Assembly (NCBI RefSeq): GCF_007991735.1
Contig: NZ_BJYX01000007.1
Span: 62,001-126,000, forward strand
Direction: 5' to 3'
Origin: Terrabacter aerolatus
Lineage (GTDB): Bacteria; Actinomycetota; Actinomycetes; Actinomycetales; Dermatophilaceae
Length of the DNA: 64,000 bases
Program-made: the position numbers and the translations under genes
Part shown: positions 44,845-53,899 of the stretch, piece after piece
How the letters are laid out: each line of letters starts with the position of its first letter
Position numbering within the stretch: position 1 is the stretch's first letter
The notes under the pieces: model-generated
Told to the model about the DNA's origin: nothing
Database searches by the model: none
The model's input: the letters and a program-made list of their open reading frames with translations, nothing else

Positions 44845-45621
44845 TCAGCGAGGCGGCATACGCAGGGCGCCGTCGAGGCGGATGACCTCGCCGTTGAGCA
44901 TCGGGTTGTCGACGATGTGGCGCACGAGGTTGGCGTACTCCTCGGGGCGGCCCAGGCGCGACGGGTGCGGCACCTGCTTCTCGAGGACCTCCTTCACCTC
45001 GCCGGGAAGGCCGGCGAGCATGGGCGTCTCGAAGGTGCCGGGGGCGATGGTCATGACGCGGATCGCCTTGTCCGCCAGGTCACGAGCGGCCGACAGGGTG
45101 AGTCCGACGATGCCGCCCTTGCTCGCGGCGTAGGCAGCCTGGCCGATCTGGCCGTCGAACGCCGCGATGCTCGCCGTGTTGACGATGACGCCGCGGTCGC
45201 CGTCGAGGGGCTCGTTGGTGAGCATGGCGGCAGCGGCGAGCCGCAGCACGTTGAACGAGCCGACGAGGTTGATCTCGACGACGGTCCTGAACGTGTCGAG
45301 CGACAGTGGACCGCCGCGGCCGATGACACGGCCGGGGGTTGCGACTCCCGCACAGTTCACGGCGATGCGCAGCTCGCCGAGCTGCGTGGCGCGCTCGATG
45401 GCCGCCTGCACCTGTGCCTCGTCGCGCACGTCGGCAGCGACGAAGACCGCACTGCCCGCGCGCTGCGCGTCGAGCTCGTCGACGAGGGCCGGGGCGGTCG
45501 AGGACTCGAGGTCGATGATGACGACCGTCGCGCCGTCGGCGACGAGGCGCCGCGCGGTGGCCCCACCGAGGCCGGAGCCGCCACCGGTGACGACGGCGAC
45601 CGTGGACGAGTTCAGCTGCAT
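44845..45621 (-). CDS. short-chain dehydrogenase/reductase, 3-hydroxyacyl-CoA dehydrogenase-like
   Basis: A 258-residue SDR. The NAD-binding [10 protein letters not shown] motif is near the N-terminus, NCAG is at about 90, and the catalytic Ser is in ASIAAFDG with the YxxxK motif in YAASKGG. The arrangement most resembles type II 3-hydroxyacyl-CoA dehydrogenase, which oxidises the beta-hydroxyl of acyl-CoA. It lies 24 bases behind the acyl-CoA dehydrogenase gene on the same strand, which supports a beta-oxidation role. ATG 45621. Confidence 0.9.
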   Translation of the reverse strand: MQLNSSTVAVVTGGGSGLGGATARRLVADGATVVIIDLESSTAPALVDELDAQRAGSAVFVAADVRDEAQVQAAIERATQLGELRIAVNCAGVATPGRVIGRGGPLSLDTFRTVVEINLVGSFNVLRLAAAAMLTNEPLDGDRGVIVNTASIAAFDGQIGQAAYAASKGGIVGLTLSAARDLADKAIRVMTIAPGTFETPMLAGLPGEVKEVLEKQVPHPSRLGRPEEYANLVRHIVDNPMLNGEVIRLDGALRMPPR

Positions 45622-45645
45622 GACAGAGCCTTTCGAGAGAATGGG

Positions 45646-46791
45646 TCAGCGGGCGAGGAGCTGGCGCGAGATGACGAGGCGCTGGATCTGGTTGGTGCCC
45701 TCGAAGATCTGGGTCACCTTGGCCTCGCGCATGTAGCGCTCGAGCGGGAAGTCCTCGGTGTAGCCGGCGCCGCCGAGCACCTGGACGGCATCGGTCGTCA
45801 CCCTCATCGCGGCGTCGGTGGCGACGAGCTTGGCGACCGCGGCCTCCTTGCCGAAGCCACGACCGGCGTCCTTGAGCCGGGCCGCGTGCAGGTAGGTGGC
45901 GCGAGCAGAGGTCACCGCCGCCTCCATGTCGGCGAGGAGGAACGCGAGTCCCTGGAAGTCGCCGATGGGGCGGCCGAACTGCTGGCGCTCCGACGCGTAG
46001 TCGGCGGCGGCGTCGAGGGCGGCCTGGGCCAGGCCGGTCGCGGCCGCGGCGATGCCGAGCCGGCCCGCGTCGAGGGCCGACAGGGCCGTCTTCATGCCGT
46101 CGCCCTCGCGACCGATGAGGCGTGCGCCCTCGACGGGCACCCCGTCGAACATGACCTGCGCGACGGGATCACAGTGCAACCCCATCTTGCGCTCGGGCTC
46201 GGCGAAGGTGAGGCCCGCGGCGTCGCCGGGGACGATGAAGGTCGACAGCCCCTTGCCGCCGTCGTCGGACGTGCGCGCGAAGGTCGTGTAGTAGTCGGCG
46301 TGGCCGGCGTGCGAGATCCACGCCTTGGTGCCCTTGAGCGTCCAGTCGTCGCCGGTGCGCGTGGCGCGTGTCGTCATCGACGCGATGTCGGAGCCGGCGA
46401 GGGGCTCGGAGAGGCAGTAGGCGCCCAGCTGCTCGCCCGAGAGCATCCCGGGCAGCAGGGCCTCCTGCTGGGCTCGGGTGCCGAACGTCGCGACGGGGTA
46501 TGCCGTGAGGCTGTGGACGCTGACGCCGACGGCCACGCTCATCCAGACGGAGGCGATCTCCTCGACGACCTGGAGGTAGACCTCGTAGGGCTGGTCGGCG
46601 CCGCCGAACTCCTCGGGGTAGGGCAGCGACAGCAGACCCGCACGTCCGAGGGTGCGGAAGGTGTCCTCGGGGAAGGTGTGGGCGCGTTCGGCGTCGTCGA
46701 CCTTCGGGGCGAGGTCCTTGCGGCAGATCTCGCGGGTCAGCTCGATCAGGTCGGTGGCTTCGTCGGTCGGCATCAGCCTCGTCGCTGGCAT
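45646..46791 (-). CDS. acyl-CoA dehydrogenase
   Basis: A 381-residue flavoprotein that puts a trans-2 double bond in acyl-CoA, the first step of beta-oxidation. The family signatures AYCLSEPLAGSDIASM and (near the C-terminus) QVLGGAGYTEDFPLERYMREAKVTQIFEGTNQIQRL are complete, with catalytic Glu in the second. It is probably co-transcribed with the SDR gene downstream. The start is ATG 46791, with a second Met 18 bases later also possible. The substrate chain is not predictable; the protein has short-chain dehydrogenase length. Confidence 0.93.
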   Translation of the reverse strand: MPATRLMPTDEATDLIELTREICRKDLAPKVDDAERAHTFPEDTFRTLGRAGLLSLPYPEEFGGADQPYEVYLQVVEEIASVWMSVAVGVSVHSLTAYPVATFGTRAQQEALLPGMLSGEQLGAYCLSEPLAGSDIASMTTRATRTGDDWTLKGTKAWISHAGHADYYTTFARTSDDGGKGLSTFIVPGDAAGLTFAEPERKMGLHCDPVAQVMFDGVPVEGARLIGREGDGMKTALSALDAGRLGIAAAATGLAQAALDAAADYASERQQFGRPIGDFQGLAFLLADMEAAVTSARATYLHAARLKDAGRGFGKEAAVAKLVATDAAMRVTTDAVQVLGGAGYTEDFPLERYMREAKVTQIFEGTNQIQRLVISRQLLAR

Positions 46792-47154
46792 GGCTAGATA
46801 CTAGGACGTCCGAGCATCTCGTCCAAAAAGTGAGACGGCAGGCGGGCTGTCGGCCCCGCCCGAGCCGGCCGAGAGGGATCCGCTCCCATCCTGGACCCGG
46901 CGTCCTCCCATGCGAATGACATCCGGCACACAGGGGGGATCCAGCGGTCGTGCAGGTGGGTCAACTGGCGTCCAAGTCATGGCGCTCCGGATACGGGATC
47001 TTTGAAATCCCTTGAACCGCAACGGCTCCCAGCGCCCCTACATTTTCAAGCGCCGTCCGGGTCACCGGTCGGAGGCAGTTCCCTGAGCCGTGTCACGCCG
47101 ACCCTGCGCGCCACTCGGTTCCGGTCCTTCGTCACACCCTTCGAGAGGATCCAC
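46792..47154. promoter_or_regulatory. divergent promoter region of acyl-CoA dehydrogenase and secreted protein
   Basis: About 360 bases without a gene. Close to the dehydrogenase start is GCTAGATACTAGGACG, whose TAGATACTA half is palindrome-like and could be a -10 element or operator. On the other side GAGAGGA at 47143 is the ribosome site of the secreted protein. AT-rich patches occur near 47000-47045 (GGGATCTTTGAAATCCC, an inverted repeat). Confidence 0.45.
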
Positions 47155-49035
47155 ATGCTGTCCAACCACACGCGCCGCCGGGGTCTCGCCCGTCTGGCCG
47201 TCTCGGCCCTGGCGCTCGCCGCTGCGGCCGCCGTCGCCGGGTCACCCACCGCAGGGGCCTCGCCGGCGGGCAGTGCCCACCGCACGGCACCGAACCCCTA
47301 CTCGCCCCAGACGGGCCACTCCTACCGACACGGCGTCGTGCCGACCAAGGCGACGAACGCCCGGATGAAGCAGTGGGCGCAGACCCAGTCGACGGCCGCG
47401 ACCGGCACGCAGACACTCTCCTACGGTGGTGCGGTCGACGGCATCGGCGTCACGAGCGGCAAGCCGAAGGTCTACCTCGTCTTCTGGGGCACCCAGTGGG
47501 GCAGCCAGGGCACCGACTCGAACGGCAACCTCACCTTCTCCAGTGACGCAGCGGGCGGCGCGGGCCGCCTCCAGCAGATGTTCAAGGGCCTCGGCACCGG
47601 CGGTGAGCAGTGGTCCGGCGTCATGACCCAGTACTGCGACGGCCCGGGTGTCGCCAGTGGCGCGACCTCGTGCGGTTCGGGAACGGCGCACGTCGGCTAC
47701 CCGACCGGCGGCGCCCTCGCGGGAGTCTGGTACGACAACAGCGCCGCCGAGCCTGCAGCCGCGACCGGCACGCAGCTCGGCACCGAGGCCGTCAAGGCGG
47801 CCAGCCACTTCGGCAACACCACCTCCGCCTCGAACCGCTACGCGCAGTACGTCGTCCTCTCGGCGACCGGCCTCAATCCCGACAACTACAAGACGGGCGG
47901 TTTCTGCGCCTGGCACGACTGGAACGGCGACGTGAGCGTCACCTCGGGCGTCGGTGACGTGGCCTTCACGAACATGCCGTACGTCATGGACCAGGGCTCG
48001 AGCTGCGGCCAGAACTTCGTCAACTCCGGCAGCGCCGGCACGACCGACGGCTACACGATGGTCGAGGGCCACGAGTACGCCGAGACGGTCACCGACCAGA
48101 ACCCCGCCGGCGGCTGGACGAACCACACCGGGAACGCCACCTACAACGGCCAGGAGAACGCGGACGAGTGCGCGTGGATCGCGCCCGGCTCCGCGGGCGG
48201 CGCCGGCAACGTGGCCATGGGCAACGGCTCCTACGCCGAGCAGGCCACGTGGTCCAACGACACGAACCGGTGCGACATCTCGCACCCGACCGTGGGCGGC
48301 ACGACGAGCAACACGGTGACGGTGACCAACCCCGGCAACCAGTCCGGCACCGTCGGCACGGCCAAGAGCCTGCAGATCCAGGCGAGCGACTCCGCGTCGG
48401 GCCAGACCCTCACCTACTCCGCGACGAGCCTGCCGACCGGTCTGTCGATCAACAGCTCGACCGGCCTCATCAGCGGAACCCCCTCTGCCGCAGGCACCTA
48501 CAGCGTGACGGTGTCGGCCAAGGACACGACCATCGCCAGCGGGTCGGCCACCTTCACCTGGACCATCGGCACGTCGGGCACCTCGTGCAGCGGTCAGCTG
48601 CTCGGCAACCCCGGCTTCGAGACCGGCAGTGCCGCACCGTGGGCCGCGAGCACCGGAGTCGTCGACAGCTCGACCAGCGAGCCGGCGCACTCGGGCAGCT
48701 GGAAGGCCTGGCTCGACGGCTACGGCTCGGCGCACACCGACACGCTCACGCAGTCGGTGACGATCCCCGCCGGGTGCAAGGCGACCCTGTCGTTCTATGT
48801 GCACATCGACACGGCCGAGTCGGGCTCGACGGCCTACGACACGCTGACCGTCAAGGCGGGCTCGACGACGCTGACGACGCTCTCGAACGCCAACGCGGCC
48901 TCGGGCTACGTCCTCAAGTCGTTCGACGTCTCCTCGCTCGCGGGCCAGACGGTCACGGTCGGCTTCACCGGCGCCGAGGACAGCTCGCTGCAGACGTCCT
49001 TCGTCATCGACGACGCCGCGGTGACGCTGGGCTGA
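47155..49035 (+). CDS. large secreted protein with putative protease-like domain, He_PIG Ig domain and C-terminal jelly roll
   Basis: A 626-residue secreted protein. The signal peptide (about 1-37) is [23 protein letters not shown]. The N-terminal domain (about 80-385) has [14 protein letters not shown] and a [17 protein letters not shown] stretch near 305 that resembles a metallopeptidase HExxx site; I do not know its family. A He_PIG Ig-like domain follows (about 390-475, [35 protein letters not shown] as shorter pieces). The C-terminal domain (about 480-626) starts [15 protein letters not shown] and looks like a carbohydrate-binding jelly roll. GAGAGGA lies 5 bases before ATG 47155. Probably an exo-enzyme. 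Confidence 0.75.
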   Translation: MLSNHTRRRGLARLAVSALALAAAAAVAGSPTAGASPAGSAHRTAPNPYSPQTGHSYRHGVVPTKATNARMKQWAQTQSTAATGTQTLSYGGAVDGIGVTSGKPKVYLVFWGTQWGSQGTDSNGNLTFSSDAAGGAGRLQQMFKGLGTGGEQWSGVMTQYCDGPGVASGATSCGSGTAHVGYPTGGALAGVWYDNSAAEPAAATGTQLGTEAVKAASHFGNTTSASNRYAQYVVLSATGLNPDNYKTGGFCAWHDWNGDVSVTSGVGDVAFTNMPYVMDQGSSCGQNFVNSGSAGTTDGYTMVEGHEYAETVTDQNPAGGWTNHTGNATYNGQENADECAWIAPGSAGGAGNVAMGNGSYAEQATWSNDTNRCDISHPTVGGTTSNTVTVTNPGNQSGTVGTAKSLQIQASDSASGQTLTYSATSLPTGLSINSSTGLISGTPSAAGTYSVTVSAKDTTIASGSATFTWTIGTSGTSCSGQLLGNPGFETGSAAPWAASTGVVDSSTSEPAHSGSWKAWLDGYGSAHTDTLTQSVTIPAGCKATLSFYVHIDTAESGSTAYDTLTVKAGSTTLTTLSNANAASGYVLKSFDVSSLAGQTVTVGFTGAEDSSLQTSFVIDDAAVTLG

Positions 49036-49075
49036 GCTCGGGACCCGTCGGCCCGATGACGGGCTGACGGGGGCC

Positions 49076-49120
49076 AGGGCGGATGGGGTGCGGACGAGAT
49101 CCGTGCTCCATCCGCCCTTC
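49076..49120. terminator. bidirectional hairpin between the secreted-protein and modC genes
   Basis: AGGGCGGATGG (49076-49086) pairs exactly with CCATCCGCCCT (49108-49118), with an inner GGA/TCC pairing in the loop, and is followed by TTC. It lies between converging genes (stops at 49035 and 49146). Confidence 0.75.
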
Positions 49121-49145
49121 GGCGTTCCGGCTCACGTGGGTGAGA

Positions 49146-50219
49146 TCAGCGGGGGTAGGTGCGCACCTCGGTGGCCTTGACGGCGGCCCAGACGTCGTGC
49201 CCGACCTGCAGGCCCAGGGCGGTGACCGACTCCAGGGTCACCTCCGCCGTGAGCGGCACGCCACCGACGAGCCCGACCCGGGCCGACTGCCCCTGCATCG
49301 TCACCGCCGAGATGCGCAGCCGCCACGCGTTGCGCGGTGAACCCTCCGGCTCGTGCAGGTGCAACGACACGGCGCTCGGCGGCACGGTGGCCCACACCGG
49401 ACCCTCGGTCGGGCTGGTCGTGACGATGAGCCCCCCGTCCGCGGTGCGCACGTGTCCGTGCGAGTCGCCTTGTCCGGCATACAGGTTCAGCCCGACGACG
49501 GTGCCGACGTAGGCGCTTCGGGGTTCGCTGAGCACGTCGGCCGGTGTGCCCGTCTGGCTCACCTTGCCGTCCTCGACGAAGACGAGGTGGTCGGCGAGCG
49601 TCAGCGCGTCGAGCGGGTCGTGCGTGACGAGCACCGTCACCCCGTCGTATGCCGCGAGCCGCGCTGCCAGGTCGCTGCGCGTGCGTGCGCGGGTGTCCGG
49701 GTCGAGTGCCGCGAGTGGCTCGTCGAGCAGCAGCAGGGCGGGGTCGGTGGCGAGGGCGCGGGCCAGCGCCACGCGCGCCTGCTGGCCGGACGACAGCTCG
49801 CCCGGCCTGGCCGACTCGCGGTCGGCCAGGCCGACCCGCTCGAGCTCGGCGCGCGCACGCTGTCGGGCCTGCTGTCGGGGCACGCCTCGGCTGCGTGGGC
49901 CGAAGGCGACGTTGTCGAGGGCGCGCAGGTGGGGGAAGAGCAGGCTGTCGGCGAGCATGAGGCCGACCTGGCGCTGCTCGGGCGCCAGGCGGCGACGTCC
50001 GTCGTCCCAGAGCCGACCGCCCACCTCGACGTGCCCCGCCGCGAGGGGCAGCACCCCGGCGAGCGCGAGCACCGTCGAGGTCTTGCCGCCCCCGTTGGGG
50101 CCGAGGATCCCGATGACTTGTCCGGGCTCGGCGGTGAGGGCGACATCGACCTCGATCGCACCGCGCGAGAGTCGAACCCGCGCGTCCAGCCCGTCGCGCC
50201 GCAGGCCCGGCGGGGTCAT
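49146..50219 (-). CDS. modC: molybdate ABC transporter ATP-binding protein
   Basis: 357 residues. ABC ATPase (about 1-230): Walker A GPNGGGKTST, signature ELSSGQQARVALARALAT, Walker B LLLLDEPLAALD and the switch VTHD. The C-terminal TOBE-like extension (about 290-357, IVTTSPTEGPVWATVPPSAVSL) fits ModC. With ModA and ModB it drives molybdate or tungstate uptake. ATGA overlap with modB (50219-50216). Confidence 0.92.
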   Translation of the reverse strand: MTPPGLRRDGLDARVRLSRGAIEVDVALTAEPGQVIGILGPNGGGKTSTVLALAGVLPLAAGHVEVGGRLWDDGRRRLAPEQRQVGLMLADSLLFPHLRALDNVAFGPRSRGVPRQQARQRARAELERVGLADRESARPGELSSGQQARVALARALATDPALLLLDEPLAALDPDTRARTRSDLAARLAAYDGVTVLVTHDPLDALTLADHLVFVEDGKVSQTGTPADVLSEPRSAYVGTVVGLNLYAGQGDSHGHVRTADGGLIVTTSPTEGPVWATVPPSAVSLHLHEPEGSPRNAWRLRISAVTMQGQSARVGLVGGVPLTAEVTLESVTALGLQVGHDVWAAVKATEVRTYPR

Positions 50220-51001
50220 CGCAGCCACCGGCCACGGAGGACGCCGAGCACGAGCACGCTGACGGCCAGCAGCATGATGCTGATCGAGATCGCCACCTGC
50301 GGGTCCCGCTCCAGCTCGACGTAGACGAGCAGGGGCAGGGTCTGGGTGCGGCCCTGGAAGTTGCCGGCGAAGGTGATGGTCGCGCCGAACTCGCCGAGCG
50401 CCCGAGCCCAGGCGAGGGCGAGGCCGCTCGCGATGCCGGGCAGGACGAGCGGGATGCCGACGGTGCGCAGGTAGCGCAGGTCGCTGGCGCCGAGGGTCCG
50501 GGCCACCGACTCGAGCCGGGGGTCGAGGCCGCGCATCGCGCCCTCGACGGCGAGCACGTAGTAGGGCATGGCGACGAAGGTCTCGGCGAGCACCACGGCC
50601 ACCGTCGTGAAGGGGATCTGGATGCCGAACGGCGTCAGGTGCTGTCCGATCACCCCGTTGCGCCCCCACGTCATGAGCAGGGCGACGCCGCCGACGACGG
50701 GCGGGAGCACGAGCGGCACGGTCAGCAGGGCTCGCACCCAGCTCGTCGCTCGGTGGTCCGACCGGGCGAGGAACCACGCCAGGGGAGTGCCGAGCAGCAG
50801 GCAGAGCACCGCCGTCACCGACGTCGTCGTCAGCGAGAGCCGCAGTGCGGGCAGGACGGTCGGCGTCGCGAGGTCGGACGGGATGCGGGCCCAGTCGGCA
50901 CGCAGGAGCAGGGCGACGAGGGGCACGACGAGCAGCAGGAGGGCCAGCCCCGCTGGGACGCCGAGGGCGACGCGTGAACGCCAGCCGGCGGCATACCTCA
51001 T
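50216..51001 (-). CDS. modB: molybdate ABC transporter permease
   Basis: A 261-residue inner-membrane permease with about six spans (for example VPAGLALLLLVVPLVALLL). The EAA-type cytoplasmic loop VARTLGASDLRYLRTVGIPLVLPGIASG contacts the ATPase. The sequence FAGNFQGRTQTLPLLVYVELE is typical of ModB. It overlaps modC by 4 bases and follows modA by 36 bases. Confidence 0.94.
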   Translation of the reverse strand: MRYAAGWRSRVALGVPAGLALLLLVVPLVALLLRADWARIPSDLATPTVLPALRLSLTTTSVTAVLCLLLGTPLAWFLARSDHRATSWVRALLTVPLVLPPVVGGVALLMTWGRNGVIGQHLTPFGIQIPFTTVAVVLAETFVAMPYYVLAVEGAMRGLDPRLESVARTLGASDLRYLRTVGIPLVLPGIASGLALAWARALGEFGATITFAGNFQGRTQTLPLLVYVELERDPQVAISISIMLLAVSVLVLGVLRGRWLR

Positions 51002-51037
51002 GTCAGGTCATCCTGCCGGTGGCCGCGCGACACGACC

Positions 51038-51853
51038 TCAGGGCGCGCCGAAGCCGAACGACTGCACCGTCGCGAGCCCCTGGGCACTGAGCAGGTAGGC
51101 GACGAACGCCTTCGTCGCGGCGTCGTCGGACAGCGTGATGACGGGATAGGTGAGGCTCGTGTTGACCTGGGAGGGGATCTCGACGCCCTTGACGGCGTCC
51201 TTCGCGGCCACGACGTCGGAGTGGTAGACGACGGCGGCGTCGGCCTCGCCGAGCTTGACCTTGGCGAGCGTCGCCTTGACGTCGACCTCCTGGCTGACGA
51301 CGTTGGGCACGACGCGGGCCTTGGCGAAGGTCGCCTTCGCGGCCTTGCCGCACGGCACCGTGTCGGCGCAGAGGACGACCTTGACGCTCGGCTTCGAGAG
51401 GTCGTCGATCGAGGTGACCTTGCCGGGGTTGCCCGGCGGGACGGCGATCTCGAGGACGTTGGTCGCGAACGTCTTGGTGTCCTTGACCATCGACGCGTCG
51501 AGCGGCTTGGCCGCGGCCGTGCCGGCGAGCGCGATGACCGACGCCGGGGCACCGTTGTTCACCTGCTGCACGAGCGTGGCGCTCGATCCGTAGGAGGTCT
51601 CGACGGTGACCCCGGGGTGGGCCGCCTCGAAGTCGTGCTTGAGCCGGTCGAACGACTCGGTGAGCGAGGCGGCGGCCAGCACGGTGACGGTGCCCTGCAG
51701 GGATGAGGGCCCGCCACCCGTTCCGGCCGGCTGGCCCGTGGCGGTGGTCGACGGCGTCGTGGTGCCGCAGGCGGTGAGGAGCAGGGCGGCGAGCCCGGTG
51801 GCCACGGCGGGGACGAGCGTGCGGGGCGCGCGGCGGGGGGAGCGGGTGCTCAT
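51038..51853 (-). CDS. modA: molybdate-binding lipoprotein
   Basis: A 271-residue type II periplasmic-binding-type protein. The signal ends with the lipobox LLTAC (Cys at about 29), so it is anchored outside the membrane. The binding fold has VTVLAAASLTESFDRLKHDFE, the molybdate-contact SYGSSATLVQQVNNGAPAS, and AAVVYHSDV with the conserved Tyr. ATG 51853 overlaps the stop of the upstream regulator gene by 4 bases. Confidence 0.94.
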   Translation of the reverse strand: MSTRSPRRAPRTLVPAVATGLAALLLTACGTTTPSTTATGQPAGTGGGPSSLQGTVTVLAAASLTESFDRLKHDFEAAHPGVTVETSYGSSATLVQQVNNGAPASVIALAGTAAAKPLDASMVKDTKTFATNVLEIAVPPGNPGKVTSIDDLSKPSVKVVLCADTVPCGKAAKATFAKARVVPNVVSQEVDVKATLAKVKLGEADAAVVYHSDVVAAKDAVKGVEIPSQVNTSLTYPVITLSDDAATKAFVAYLLSAQGLATVQSFGFGAP

Positions 51854-52245
51854 GCGGGGACCTCGACGACGACGTGGGTGGACTTGACGCTCGCGACCGC
51901 GACCGAGCCGACCTCGAGGGCGAGGTCGTCGACGGACTCGCTCGACAGGAGGGAGACGATGCGGAACGGGCCGCACTGCAGCTCGACCTTGGCCATCACC
52001 GTGTCGCGCGTGATGGCCGTGACGATGCCGCGCATCCGGTTGCGGGCGGACGCGCCCCCGATGGCGCCGACCGCAGCCGGATGCGCGAGCTCCTGCGCCA
52101 CGGCTGCGAGCTGGGCGCCGTCGACCGTGCGGCGGCCGGCGTCGTCGGTGGCGCCCTCGAGGCGTCCCGAGTCGACCATGCGACGGACCGTGTCGTCGGA
52201 GACGCCGAGCAGCGCGGCTGCCTCAGTGATTCGCAGGTGCGGCAT
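51850..52245 (-). CDS. HTH plus Mop/TOBE domain regulator of the molybdate operon
   Basis: 131 residues. The N-terminal excisionase-type helix-turn-helix (about 1-55) has LRITEAAALLGVSDDTVRRMVDSGRLEG. The C-terminal Mop (TOBE) domain (about 68-131) has ARNRMRGIVTAITRDTVMAKVELQCGPFRIVSLLSSESVDDL, the small barrel that binds molybdate in ModE and molbindins. It is the first gene of the mod operon and could be its molybdate sensor, binding the inverted repeat just upstream. ATG 52245. Confidence 0.9.
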   Translation of the reverse strand: MPHLRITEAAALLGVSDDTVRRMVDSGRLEGATDDAGRRTVDGAQLAAVAQELAHPAAVGAIGGASARNRMRGIVTAITRDTVMAKVELQCGPFRIVSLLSSESVDDLALEVGSVAVASVKSTHVVVEVPA

Positions 52246-52262
52246 GGGCGCGACATTACACC

Positions 52263-52285
52263 CGCATCTGCGGTTTTGTGATGCG
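52263..52285. promoter_or_regulatory. inverted repeat upstream of the mod operon
   Basis: CGCATC (52263-52268) and GATGCG (52280-52285) form an 11-base-spaced inverted repeat 18 bases upstream of the HTH-Mop gene. It does not match the E. coli ModE box and could be the operator of this different regulator. Confidence 0.45.
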
Positions 52286-52439
52286 TGCGTATGCCGCGCG
52301 CGCGGCTGTGCTGCGATCCGGGTCTTGGGTGCGTGGCGGGCTGGGGGGCGGGCCCGTGGCGAACCGCAGCGGCCGTCGGGGGACCTGTGGCGCGTCATGC
52401 CCCACAGAGGGGTTGACGTGGCGGCCGGTCGCGGCTTTA

Positions 52440-52472
52440 ATCAACGTGTTAGTTGATCAAGGAGTTAGTTGA
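52440..52472. promoter_or_regulatory. operator-like repeats before the arsR-type gene
   Basis: ATCAAC-gtgtta-GTTGAT (52440-52457) is a perfect 6-base inverted repeat, and GTTAGTTGA occurs twice (52448-52456 and 52464-52472). The second copy overlaps the ribosome site AAGGAG and start of the ArsR-type gene, a classic self-repression layout. Confidence 0.65.
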
Positions 52473-52474
52473 CC

Positions 52475-52864
52475 ATGATGCTCTCGCCCGTCTCGGACGT
52501 AGACCTCGACCGCGCCTTCGCGGCCCTCGCCGACCCCGTCCGGCGCGCCATCGTCGCCCGCCTCAGTCGGGGCGCCGCGACCGTCAACGAGCTCGCCGAG
52601 CCGTTCGAGATCAGCAAGCAGGCCGTCAGCAAGCACATCCAGGTGCTCGAGCTGGCCGGTCTCGTGAGCCGGTCCCGCGAGGCCCAGCGCCGCCCGGTGC
52701 ACCTCGAGGCCGCGCGCCTCGAGGCGCTGACCGCCTGGATCGACCGCTACCGGCTCGCAGCCGAGCAGCGCTTCCGGTCGCTCGACGCCGTCCTCGAGCG
52801 CACCTCCCCACCCGCTTCCGCAGCAGCACCCGCCCGCAACACCGACAAGGAGCAGCAGCCATGA
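52475..52864 (+). CDS. ArsR-family winged-helix transcriptional regulator
   Basis: A 129-residue repressor. The winged helix-turn-helix spans about residues 10-90: FAALADPVRRAIVARLSRGAATVNELAEPFEISKQAVSKHIQVLELAGLV in shorter pieces. No metal-binding Cys box is present, so the ligand is probably not a heavy metal. This subgroup usually sits before AHSA1/SRPBCC genes, as here. AAGGAG precedes ATG 52475. It overlaps the next gene by 4 bases (ATGA 52861-52864). Confidence 0.93.
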   Translation: MMLSPVSDVDLDRAFAALADPVRRAIVARLSRGAATVNELAEPFEISKQAVSKHIQVLELAGLVSRSREAQRRPVHLEAARLEALTAWIDRYRLAAEQRFRSLDAVLERTSPPASAAAPARNTDKEQQP

Positions 52865-53385
52865 CCAACCCACTCACCCTCGACATCCCCGCCGGCGTGC
52901 CGTGGATCGACTTCACGCGCGAGTTCGACGCCCCCGTCGCGGCCGTGTTCAACGCCCACCGCGACCCCGACCTCGTGCGCCAGTGGCTCGGCCCGCGGGG
53001 CTATGAGATGCAGATCGAGCGCTGGGACTTCACGTCGGGTGGTGGCTATCGCTACACCCACCGGCACGGCGACGACGTCTACGGCTTCCGCGGCACCTTC
53101 CACACGGTCCGCGAGAACGACCTCGCCGTCCAGACCTTCGAGTTCGAAGGGGCGCCGGACGAGGTCGCCATCGAGTTCATGCGGTTCGTCGACCTCGGTG
53201 ACGGACGCTGCCGGCTCGAGGGCCGCAGCGTCGGGCGCACCGTCGAGGGGCGCGACATGATGGTCGAGAGCGGCATGGAGAAGGGGATGTCGGAGGGCTA
53301 CGAGCGTCTCGACGAGCTCGTCGCCGAGGCGGCGTCCGGCGCATCCTCGGACTCCAGCACGACCTCCTCCGCGGCGCAGGGGTGA
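52861..53385 (+). CDS. SRPBCC (AHSA1-like) domain protein
   Basis: A 174-residue START/AHSA1-type fold protein with IDFTREFDAPVAAVFNAHRDPDLVRQWLGPRGYEM, the usual N-terminal helix-grip signature. GGGYRYTHRHG and the C-terminal SGMEKGMSEGYERLDELVA helix follow. The fold binds hydrophobic ligands, with no catalytic residues expected. It is translated with the ArsR gene and the VOC gene (4-base overlaps on both sides). The last 20 residues are Ser/Ala-rich. Confidence 0.9.
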   Translation: MTNPLTLDIPAGVPWIDFTREFDAPVAAVFNAHRDPDLVRQWLGPRGYEMQIERWDFTSGGGYRYTHRHGDDVYGFRGTFHTVRENDLAVQTFEFEGAPDEVAIEFMRFVDLGDGRCRLEGRSVGRTVEGRDMMVESGMEKGMSEGYERLDELVAEAASGASSDSSTTSSAAQG

Positions 53386-53831
53386 CCGGCATGGACTGGA
53401 CCCTCGAGGTCGTCATCGTGCCGGTCAGCGACCTCGGCGCGGCCATCGCCTTCTACCGGGACCAGGTCGGCTTCGACCTCGACCACGAGACGCAGAACGA
53501 GCACATGCACGTCGCCCAGCTGACGCCACGCGGCTCCGGCTGCTCGATCGTCGTCGGCGACCTGCCGTCCCAGCGGGGGATGGCCCCCGGCTCGCTCCAC
53601 GGCGTCCAGCTCGTCGTCGCCGACGCCGAGGCGGCCCGGGCCGAGCTCGTCGGCCGCGGTGTCGAGTGCTCGGAGATCCAGACGATCGACCCGCGCGACG
53701 GCGGGACGTTCTTCGGGTTCACCGACCCGGACGGCAACTCGTGGGCGGTCCAGCAGCTCAAGGTCCGGGCCGACCAGCCCCTCATCCCGCACGAGGCCCG
53801 CGGCCGCTTCGGCGAGGGCGTCGAGCTCTGA
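53382..53831 (+). CDS. VOC-superfamily (glyoxalase/bleomycin resistance fold) protein
   Basis: A 149-residue protein with paired beta-alpha-beta-beta-beta modules of the vicinal oxygen chelate fold: VSDLGAAIAFYRDQVGFDLDHE (first module) and GVQLVVADAEAARAELVGRGVE with FFGFTDPDGNSWAVQQ (second). Glyoxalase, dioxygenase and resistance proteins share this fold; the metal ligands cannot be set with confidence. GTG 53382 overlaps the previous stop in GTGA; ATG 53391 is an alternative. Confidence 0.9.
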   Translation: MTGMDWTLEVVIVPVSDLGAAIAFYRDQVGFDLDHETQNEHMHVAQLTPRGSGCSIVVGDLPSQRGMAPGSLHGVQLVVADAEAARAELVGRGVECSEIQTIDPRDGGTFFGFTDPDGNSWAVQQLKVRADQPLIPHEARGRFGEGVEL

Positions 53832-53899
53832 CCCACCGACCGGCGGCGCGACGACAGGGTGCGCCGCCGGTCTCCGCCCCAAACGATCCAGGAGCAATC

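Noticed and set aside
47242-48804. 520-codon open frame opposite the secreted protein
   Set aside because: It has no plausible start or motif. The opposite frame has a signal peptide and Ig domain.
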